DNA of 64,000 bases, taken from assembly GCA_025617745.1 (NCBI GenBank), contig CM046853.1, positions 66,881,959 to 66,945,958 of the forward strand. Reading direction: 5' to 3'. Positions 55,561 through 64,000 of the stretch are shown here, piece after piece. The position numbers and the translations under genes are program-made. Within the stretch, counting starts at the first letter, position 1, and each line of letters opens with the position of its first letter. This DNA is from Heliocidaris erythrogramma (taxonomy: Eukaryota; Echinodermata; Echinoidea; Camarodonta; Echinometridae). Under the pieces are notes generated by a model, which saw nothing but the letters and a program-made list of their open reading frames with translations, searched no databases and was not told the DNA's origin.

Positions 55561-56284
55561 AGAGAAATAGTAAATATATATATATCTATATATAGGCTTA
55601 TATATAGTATATAGAGAGCTTTTAAATGGGAGAACGTATAGATGAAATAGAATTAAAATAAAGTTCACTCAGTGAATAATGACACAGCAGATATATCCAC
55701 AGGTTGATTTCCACAAGCGCTTTCAATTTATTTCTTCAGGTGGAGTGATCGTACCTGTTAGTAACATGCGTTTATATAGGTTTTCCCGGCCAATTTGGTA
55801 TTGTTGTCAGTCCATTTGATAGAGCATTCAGTTTAGCCAAATTTAGCCAAGAGGACACGCTCGGTATTTTAATTTCATTATTTATTCGTTCAAATCAATT
55901 GTTGGAGCATTCAGATTACATTTAACCTCATTCTAATTAATACTTTTTCAACTGAAATTCATTAAACAAGCATGAATTCGCAAATCGTTCATTCAATTTA
56001 GAATTATGTAGTAACGTGATCACAAATATAGTGCGCTCGTTCATTCGAATTCATTTCTAGGCATCCAATTTAACACGTACTTAAGTCAATTTAGCAGACG
56101 TCTTTAAAGATCACGTTGCAAGAAAATTCCATCAAAATAAATATTGGCTGAATACTTATTATTGCATAGATGGCATAAATTAAACAAGGTTATCCAAATT
56201 CAACGCTTGGAAACATTTGAATTAATGATTATTATCAATTATAAAACGGTAAAATACAGCCCCCGATATAGCAGCTGAAGAGCT

Positions 56285-56880
56285 CCTTGAACGCTGCTGA
56301 GATGTGTGACGACACACAAAGGACCAGTCCTGTCTAAGCAGACGATGTCCCATAACATCTTACACATTTTTCAGTGCCTGTTTTGTCATCTCCTCTTCAC
56401 TTATTTCTCTTACTTGACTAGCGTCAGTCTTAATGTTAGTCTGTTGCCTCACTCTTAACTTCGTGTATCGTATTATTTTGATGAAAAATGCAGCGTTAAA
56501 AAAATAAAGGAATCAGTCACTTGTAAACAAAATAAGACGCCATTGTATTTTCAGCTGCTTGCACCGGGGCATGTTCGGCGTTTCAAGAGGGAACGAATAC
56601 AATCTGTGATATTATTCGGAGGGCTTTCCAATTTGAAAGTGGGGTTTATTTCATTGATCATTGACCCTTCTCCTGTGTATTTACAATCAAACGGTTTTAG
56701 TTATCAGAATCAGTTCACTTTCCCTTTTAGAATGGTGTGAAATAAGGTCATGTTTAAATGTACCAAACTCTTTATAATTTGATAAATAATTGCATTGCAA
56801 TTACGTTCATTCATTAGAGGACGTCGTCTGCTTAAGCAGGTCGATCCCTAGTGTGACGACATCAAAACATCGCTATATTT
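56285..56880. repeat. Inverted-repeat unit (TAAGCAGACGA arms)
   Basis: GTCTAAGCAGACGATGTCCC near 56333 is mirrored by GGACGTCGTCTGCTTAAGCA near 56820, with GTGTGACGAC outside on both arms. Confidence 0.6.
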
Positions 56881-57280
56881 CTGGCGAATCCTCGGATATT
56901 CCAGATGCTGAGAAGAGCTTTTATTTATGTTGTTTTTATAATCATCAGATACGCAGTTGACATAAAACTTATACGATTGCCATCTGTAAGCTTCCCAGTT
57001 TCTAGTGATACATTAATTGCCATATTTGTGATAGCTACTTTAATGCTAACCATCATTAGGAATAAAGAATACGGTTCTTAGATCAGTTCTAGCCATCAAT
57101 TTGTTGGCGGGCCAGGCACTCATAGCTACATTCCTATACTTCGTGTGTAGAATGTAGGCAGTCATACACCTCAACTTTTTAAAACACCACTGCACAAAAG
57201 TCACCAACATTGTCAAAATCGGCATTTAATTTACAAAAACCGACCCCAAAATATCCAAGAAATACAATAAATTCAACTCA

Positions 57281-57634
57281 CCGATGTTGGAAAAGATGAA
57301 AAATGAAATCCGTAATTTACTGTTGATTCTCGCGAAACGAGCTATCGGGGTCATTGTGTACATTTCCTGGTCGCCGCGGGCGCTGACATCTCCCCAAAAG
57401 AGTTTTGTCCTTAAAAATTCGGTCCCTATGGCGTACACGGAAAAGTCCCGATTTTCTGTGTGCGCGATCGTAAAGATCGATGTGCGCTTGCGATCCCGAG
57501 TTTCTTCGTGGACAAAAATTTTATTGGCCGATTTTAGTCTAAGACATCGGCAGTATGTAAACAACACGCGATCGCGAAACAAATCGGCGGGGATTTCTCC
57601 AGTTTTGGACAAGATTTTGACTTTGGATTTTACT
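57281..57634 (-). other. Possible orphan exon or accessory ORF, CpG-rich
   Basis: The minus strand is open for about 118 codons between TGATATTTTCAG and GTGAGT, with blocks such as CRCLRLKSANKIFVHEETRD. The plus strand is also open here (57284-57658, from an ATG). I recognise neither product. GC and CpG content exceed the surroundings. Confidence 0.3.
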
Positions 57635-57775
57635 GAAAATATCAAAAGTTCTTCCTAACGGCCATTTGAGGTAGGAGTGAGATTTTTAAGGGCTGAATTT
57701 GAAAGCAAGTATTTAAAATATTTATCTTATTCCCCCCCATACCTTTAGTACATGCGACAGAAAATACCAACTATT

Positions 57776-58375
57776 TTACAGTAATGTAGCCATGAGTGGG
57801 GCCAGGCATCTTGGGAGGTATGTCTGGGTGTGGTTAAACCACCGGATGGCTTTCTCTTGCGTTATTGCGTCCGTATTTCGTCGAGCTGCCTGCTGAACAA
57901 GGTTGATTCTCCACTCCTCCATGTTGACCCCAGCTTCTTGTGCTGCTTCTCCGTCGCCTACCCTCTGCTGCAACTCCGGGCCGCCAGATCTCGTTTGATG
58001 GCTGCCTTAAACGCAGAATGGGCCATCTCCACGCAGTTGAGAAATGGAGAATACGGAGGAAGAAACTTCAAATGAATCCTTGGGCTTGCATGACCAGGTA
58101 GCTGAGCTCTTACATGAGGACGTGCGTTGTCTAAAATCAGGTACACGTCCTTATCAGGGGGGAAGACATTCTCGCATTCATGAGCGGTGGTAGCCAGGAA
58201 AGCCTCGAAAGTTTCCCTCGTCACCGTTTCCACTGCAATAGTGTGGTGGACGAGCCCAATCTCACTTGAAACTGCAAAAGTGACATTGCACTGCCGACCG
58301 CGTTGGCCATGTACGGCCCGACGTGCAGGGACCCCGCTCTTCCAAAAGAGCGTCTGGTCCCGCCAAAATCTCCGG
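57776..58375 (-). pseudogene. C-terminal half of IS630/Tc1/mariner-type transposase
   Basis: VYLILDNARPHVRAQ holds the second catalytic aspartate and LKFLPPYSPFLNCVEMAHSA the glutamate, in the DDE_3 layout. The frame changes once near 57960 before the C-terminal tail. It is separated from its N-terminal half by an insertion. Confidence 0.85.
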
Positions 58376-58905
58376 TAAAGGGGTACTTTTGGGGGACACA
58401 ATCCGGTCCGTGAATTGTAAAAAAGGGGGTGTTTTTTATCTTTCACCCGGAGATTTCATTAAAAAAGGGGGTTTTTTCTTTTTCTCTCTCTCTTTCTTCG
58501 ACACCTGAGAAATTAAAAAAGGGGGGTTATGAAATATCTTGAAAAATTGATCAAATTCCTGAAGTTCCTGCTAGTTTTGATAGCTCATTCAGCCAGGATT
58601 ATTTCATTTTGAAAAGTAGAAACACTGGCCCCCAGTCGCCCCCAGTCCCACCCAGTTCTCCCTCGACTCGATATAGTACGGATATGGGGTTGGAATGAGT
58701 GCTCACCTGAGATAGGGGTACATTGAGCAGTGTTCTGAATTTAGGGGGGTCTCCAAGGCAGGAAAGCCCGCGCAAAGCCCGCGATAGGGGGGTTCAGAAA
58801 TTTTGGCAGCCCTGAGATAGGGGGGTGCTTTCAAAGGGAGGGAACAAGCATACGCGTACCCTAAATAATACTGAGTGAGGGGGGGGGGGGCGGGGCGTCT
58901 GGTCC
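58361..58905. mobile_element. 545-bp insertion splitting the transposase
   Basis: The 11-bp direct repeat GCGTCTGGTCC occurs at 58350-58360 and 58895-58905, just where the transposase text breaks. The inside is G-rich (GATAGGGGGGT several times) with no ORF of its own. Confidence 0.8.
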
Positions 58906-59411
58906 AGAAGTTGTAGCCGGTCTCATCAATGTAGACACAGTGTGCAACGACACCCTCGGCCATAAACCACTGTGCGTACTCCATGCGCGTGTCTAGGATT
59001 CTCGGTGAATTTCTAGCATCTGGGACATCCTCGGCCAGTTTCGTCGTGATGAGCATTCCGTCAAGTGCTCTATCAATAGTAGAGCCGGATACCGGGGGCT
59101 TCTGCGGAAGAGCTGCCCGTAGATCTATCTTCAGTTGCTCAAGGGTGACTAAGGGGTTACTGCTTACAGTGGCTTGGAGACGAGCTCTCATTTCGTCATC
59201 CATCTTCACGTTTCGCTCGCCTCCCCTTGGCAGCTTGTTGCGTCTCCCGGTCCGGAGATAATTATGTGGCCACAATTGATCTGGCCGTTGAGCGCTTTAT
59301 TCCGAGCGTGTCGGCCAGTTCTAGGTAGTCAAGGTTATGTCCCTCAAATGCTTCTATAAGTCTTTCTCTATCTTGTTGAGATATGCGCCTGTATCTAACT
59401 TGTGCTGCCAT
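58893..59411 (-). pseudogene. N-terminal half of IS630/Tc1/mariner-type transposase
   Basis: ATG at 59409-59411 begins a helix-turn-helix-like segment (RISQQDRERLIEAFEG, ADTLGIKRSTARSI). A frame change near 59270 follows, then a paired-like part (LEQLKIDLRAALPQK) and CVYIDETGYNFWTRR with the first catalytic aspartate. Confidence 0.8.
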
Positions 59412-60086
59412 GACTGTACCGAAGAAGATGAAGGGGCTCTGTCGTACTGGTATATATATGCCTTATGGCATGTATGAAAGAAGAGGGGCGTTACAGAACA
59501 ACAAATTCGAGTTATTTACTGCTTAACAGTGTGTGGCCGAAACAAAAATCACATTTAAATACATATGTTCTCACTTTTAAAATGGAAATAAAAACTATGA
59601 GGTAATTTGACTGAAAATGTTGGGAATTTGGATGCCCATCCACGAAATTGAATGACTGAAATAACCCCTTCGACCGGTGTTGGCGAATTTGACTGAATAT
59701 AGAGCACGTGTCAATTTGAAGACCCCTTTTATGAATTCGAAAGGCACATGTGCAGATTTCATTGTTCGAAATGTTAAAGTGAATGTACAAGTTGCAATTT
59801 CGAAAGACAGAATGCGCCGCAACGAGGATTTTTGCTATAAAATTGAATGAACTTTCTATCAAACACACTGACAAACGTGCGAAATTGGCCGGGAAAACCT
59901 ATATTTAAAAAGCAAGGTAGACATATTAATTGCAGTACAAAAGTCTTTCAAATCTCAGTTATTCAAGTTCGGAGGTACAGCCGGATATGAAGAGATAAAG
60001 AGGTACAGGAAAGCCGAAAGAGATGTTCAATAATAGTAGCGGGTAGAATGAATGGAGAGAGGAAACAAGAGACGAGGGTAGTTGGC

Positions 60087-62786
60087 TATGGGGCGCCAAG
60101 TGTAAAGTGCCTATTCCGTTACAAAATTGCCTCATTTCGTGACAAAATTCACTCAAAACTGTCTTCTGTTACAAAATTATTGAACAACGGTTCATTTTGT
60201 TACAAAATGAATTTGGAAAGGTTATTCTGTAACAAAATGATTCTGACCATTTTCATTCTGTAACAAAAATTTATTTTGTGACAAAATATTTTACACTCCC
60301 ATTTTATTCTGTAACGAAATCATTCTGTTACAAAATTGACATTACAAAATAATTTTGTCCATTTTCATTTTGTAACGAAATCATTCTGTTACAAAATAGT
60401 AAGGACGAAATGATTTTGTCTATGTCGTTTTGTAACAAAACTATTCTGTTACAAAACTGACAGGACAAAATAATTTTGTCCATTCTATTTTGTAACAAAA
60501 TCATTCTGTTACAAAATTGACAGGACAAAATAATTTTGTCCATTCTATTTTGTAACAAAATCATTCTGTTACAAAATTGACAGGACAAAATAATTTTGTC
60601 CATTTCATTCTGTAACCAAATTATAGCTGTTACAAAATGGACAGGACAAAATGATTTTGTTCATTTTCATTTTGTAACAGAATCATTCTGTTACAAAATT
60701 GAAAGGACAAAATGATTTGTTCATTTTCATTTTGTAACAGAATCATTCTGTTACAAAATTGAAAGGACAAAATGATTTTGTCGTATTTCATTTTGTAACA
60801 GAATTCATTCCGTACGCACAGGACCAGGACCGAATGGTTTTGTCCATTTTCATTTTGTAACAGAATTTATTCTGTAACAGAATTTATTCTGTTACAAAAT
60901 AGAATTAACAAAATCATTTTGTCCATTTTCATTTCGTATGACAAAATCTTGATTTTGTAATCGTTACTCTTTATTTTGTAATCGTTACCCACAACAGCCA
61001 ACAACAGCCAACAACCGCCAACAACAGCCAACAGCAGCCAACAGCCGAAAACAAATCCCAGAGCAGCCAAGAGATAATAAAGAGGGACTTTCAAGATTGC
61101 TAGGGCTTATTTCAGTAATTTTCAATCAGAAATTGACCAGAAAATATTATTTCAGGACCTAAAAATCACGAAATAATCAAAGAACAAGTTGTGATCGATT
61201 CATATATATTTTAATACGATTATTATTATTATACGTTATCTGATTGGTCAATATGTCTGAGAGATAATTCCGTATTCTTGACCAATGAATTATAGGTGTA
61301 CACTTTAAGGGATAAAATCGTTGCACCCTGCTTGTTCTCACGGAATACGGGAAATATCTACGTTCTGGTTGCATATTCCATTCGGCCACAAGCAGGGTGT
61401 AACTAATATTATTTTTTAACCAATAACCATAAGGGTATGGAAGTACAAGTACAAAATGAAGTAGTGGCAAACATAATGAGACTTAATTTTTTAAGGGAAA
61501 AAAATTATATTCATATGTTTTATATTTTAAAGTTTTCCTCCCCTATTTTTTCCTTTTCCTTTTCTTTCTTCCCCCCCCCCTTTTTTTTAGGGGGGGGGGG
61601 AAATGTTTTGAAGATAGTAGGTCCTTTGCATAGAAACATATAACTTGGAAAGAAAAAAATTGATCATTATCCTGAGTATCTCTGTGCGGTTGTTGGCTGT
61701 TGTTGGCTGTTGTGGGTAACGATTACAAAATAAAGAGTAACAATTACAAATTCAAGATTATGTCATACGAAATGAAAATGGACAAAACGATTTTGTTAAT
61801 TCTATTTTGTAACAGAATGAATTCTGTTACAAAATGAAAATGGACAAAACCATTCGGTCCTGGTCCTGTGCGTACGGAATGAATTCTGTTACAAAATGAA
61901 AATGGACAAAATGATTTTGTTAATTCTATTTTGTAACAGAATGAATTCTGTTACAAAATGAAAATGGACAAAACCATTCGGTCCTGGTCCTGTGCATACG
62001 GAATGAATTCTGTTACAAAATGAAAATGGACAAAATCATTTTGTTAATTCTATTTTGTAACAGAATGATTTTGTTATACGAAATGAAAATGGACAAAATC
62101 ATTTTGTCCTATACATTTTGTAACAGAATGATTTTGTTATACGAAATGAAATACGACAAAATCATTTTGTCCTTTCAATTTTGTAACAGAATGATTCTGT
62201 TACAAAATGAAAATGAACAAATCATTTTGTCCTTTCAATTTTGTAACAGCTATAATTTGGTAACAGAATGAAATGGACAAAATTATTTGTCCTGTCAATT
62301 TTGTAACAGAATGATTTTGTTACAAAATAGAATGGACAAAATTATTTTGTCCTGTCAATTTTGTAACAGAATGATTTTGTTACAAAATAGAATGGACAAA
62401 ATTATTTTGTCCTGTCAGTTTTGTAACAGAATAGTTTTGTTACAAAACGACATAGACAAAATCATTTCGTCCTTACTATTTTGTAACAGAATGATTTCGT
62501 TACAAAATGAAAATGGACAAAATTATTTTGTAATGTCAATTTTGTAACAGAATGATTTCGTTACAGAATAAAATGGGAGTGTAAAATATTTTGTCACAAA
62601 ATAAATTTTTGTTACAGAATGAAAATGGTCAGAATCATTTTGTTACAGAATAACCTTTCCAAATTCATTTTGTAACAAAATGAACCGTTGTTCAATAATT
62701 TTGTAACAGAAGACAGTTTTGAGTGAATTTTGTCACGAAATGAGGCAATTTTGTAACGGAATAGGCACTTTACACTTGGCGCCCCA
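60087..62786. mobile_element. 2.7-kb foldback transposon with tandem-repeat arms
   Basis: Ends TATGGGGCGCCAAGTG and CACTTGGCGCCCCA are inverted and the 8-bp TAGTTGGC flanks both (60079-60086, 62787-62794). Each arm is about 1 kb (60087-61046 and about 61681-62786). Arms are built from roughly 60-bp units that are themselves palindromic (TTTTGTAACAGAATGATT, TTTTGTTACAAAAT), then an inner ACAACAGCCAACAACAGCC segment. A 0.6-kb unique spacer lies between. There is no transposase. From memory, sea urchin TU elements have the same plan: long inverted repeats with tandem-repeat outer domains and 8-bp target duplications. Confidence 0.9.
61325..61402. repeat. Hairpin inside the foldback spacer
   Basis: GTTGCACCCTGCTTGT is mirrored by ACAAGCAGGGTGTAAC about 60 bp later, so a small MITE may be nested in the spacer. 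Confidence 0.6.
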
Positions 62787-62794
62787 TAGTTGGC

Positions 62795-63110
62795 GAGGGT
62801 TATTTTTTTAACAATACATAACGCCAAATCGGTATCAATACAGTGTAAGAATAATGATAAATTGAATGGCCGTATTTAAAACATGGTGAGTAACTGGACT
62901 GAATACTCTGCGGGTCTCCATTATTTCCAGTGTGCATGTATTTCTTAGGATTTTTTCTTATATAGAGATCAGAGATGTAAGATTCAGGATTCAAGTTGTT
63001 AACGAAGCAAAAATTCTACATAGATTATACTACGGAATGTATAATAGTACACACATATTTATATGAAAAAATATATATATGAAAAAAAATATATATATAT
63101 ATATCTGTAT
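62795..63110. other. Intergenic, nothing recognised
   Basis: AT-rich, with a TATATA tract near 63070-63105. Confidence 0.4.
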
Positions 63111-64000
63111 AATAAGAATAAAAGAGATGAAGAAGAAGAAAGGAGAGAAATGATAAGAAAGAAGAAAAGGAAGAAGAAATTTAGAAGTTGATTAAGGAGA
63201 AGAAAAAGAAGAAGATGGAGGAGGAGGAGGAGGAGAGGGAGGGGGTAAGAGGGGCGGGGTAAGAGACATGGTAAAAATAAAGGGGGAGATGAGAAGAAGA
63301 AGTTAGAAGAAAAGGAAATCTAAAGAGAAGAAGAAGAATAGGGGAAGAAGAAGAGAAAAGAAGAAGAAAGAAGAAGAAACTGGTAAAAGAGGAGGAGGAA
63401 GGGGTACAACAGGATATGAAGAAGGGTTAGAAAAAAAGAAAAAGAAGAAGAAGGAAGAGGAGGAGTATGAAGAAGAAAAACAGAGGTGATGGGGGTAAGT
63501 AAGGGAAATAGTTTTTTTTTTAAATGTTGAAGAAGAAAAAAAGGAGAACGAATGGTACAGATTTGCTCCCTCGTAAAATTTAACAACCCCCTCCCCTTCC
63601 TTCCCATCCTCCAATCCTCCCCCCCCTTCCCTCCTCCTCCTACCCTTTTAATCCTCCTCTTCCTCCCCCTCCTCATCTTTCTTCTCCTCTTCTTCTTCTT
63701 CTTTTTGCCCCTTTTTATCTTCTTCGTCATATTTTAGTACTTCTTTTCCTGCATCTCCTAGCCATCCCCTCTTAATATCCCATTATACCCCCTCCTTCTC
63801 CTCCTTTTATCATCAATTTCTTCTCTCCGTCTCTCTGTTTTTCGGGGGGGGGGGTCTTTTTCTTTCTGAATTCCTCTTCTTCTCCTTTCTTTCTTTTATA
63901 TTCTTTATTTTCTCCTTTATATCTCCCTCATCATTTCTTTGTATTTTCTTTATTTTCTCCTTTTATCTCCCTGATCTTTAAAAAAAAAAAACCCTTCTTC
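63110..64000 (+). repeat. Purine-rich then pyrimidine-rich low-complexity block
   Basis: 63118-63550 is almost all A and G on the + strand; 63565-64000 is almost all C and T. ORFs of Lys/Arg/Glu or Ser/Phe/Pro here are compositional. Confidence 0.9.

Larger units (their letters stand above)
55775..59903 (-). mobile_element. 4.1-kb TIR element carrying a broken IS630/Tc1/mariner-type transposase
   Basis: The ends TATAGGTTTTCCCGGCCAAT and the inverse TTGGCCGGGAAAACCTATA extend inward as diverged arms (ACTGACA..., TATCAAA..., GAATG...). TTTA flanks both ends (55771-55774, 59904-59907). Inside are a smaller inverted-repeat unit, an ORF-rich CpG block and the transposase. The transposase may belong to the element or to a separate insertion within it. 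Confidence 0.55.

Noticed and set aside
60328..60603. ORF with repeated CQFCNRMILLQN units (also at 62020-62547)
   Set aside because: The roughly 60-bp palindromic repeat unit is a multiple of three, so one frame stays open without being coding.
60087..62786. CRISPR-like array of spaced repeats
   Set aside because: Spacers are not unique, units are palindromic and diverged, and the genome is eukaryotic.
63303..63737. Several ORFs rich in Lys, Arg, Ser or Phe
   Set aside because: Low-complexity purine/pyrimidine sequence.

Overview
This is animal nuclear DNA. It has canonical GT-AG introns, one long multi-exon gene, low gene density and many kinds of transposable element. The dispersed ACATGTA/TACATGTAC words, long G or C runs, many short inverted-repeat transposons and a foldback transposon with tandem-repeat arms suggest a marine invertebrate deuterostome, most likely an echinoderm such as a sea urchin. 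The species call is an inference.

From 1 to about 31 kb the + strand holds the last 15 coding exons of a DENN domain-containing protein 6 gene (DENND6A/FAM116A family, a Rab14 exchange factor). All exon phases agree and together give 527 residues plus a stop. The N-terminal exons lie upstream of the window. The introns carry MITEs, a tRNA-derived SINE, microsatellites and a recent 5.4-kb Ty3/Gypsy-like LTR retrotransposon in intron 9. The element's LTRs are identical apart from one indel. It has lost its reverse transcriptase core without losing frame, and has one in-frame stop before the integrase. Three exons (5, 6 and 11) have nearby partial copies in their 3' or neighbouring introns, and one copy of exon 6 could work as a 66-nt in-frame cassette exon.

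From 31 to 44 kb there is mostly intergenic repeat: a 100-bp minisatellite, a second tRNA-type SINE, several terminal-inverted-repeat elements, and one arm related to the foldback element near the right end. At 44.0-45.3 kb a two-exon minus-strand gene encodes an unrecognised protein with four predicted membrane segments.

From 46 to 49 kb there is a 5'-truncated, frameshifted non-LTR retrotransposon on the minus strand, ending in a (GTTCA)n tail. From 49 to 55 kb there are nested MITEs and homopolymer runs. From 55.8 to 59.9 kb an element with long diverged terminal inverted repeats carries a broken IS630/Tc1/mariner-type transposase. That transposase gene is itself split by a 545-bp insertion with an 11-bp target duplication. 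From 60.1 to 62.8 kb there is a 2.7-kb foldback transposon with palindrome-rich tandem repeats, flanked by an 8-bp direct repeat. The window ends in purine-rich then pyrimidine-rich low-complexity DNA.

The only well-supported cellular genes are the DENND6 gene and the minus-strand membrane protein gene. Most of the rest is transposons and their remains. All homology statements come from reading motifs; no database search was run.
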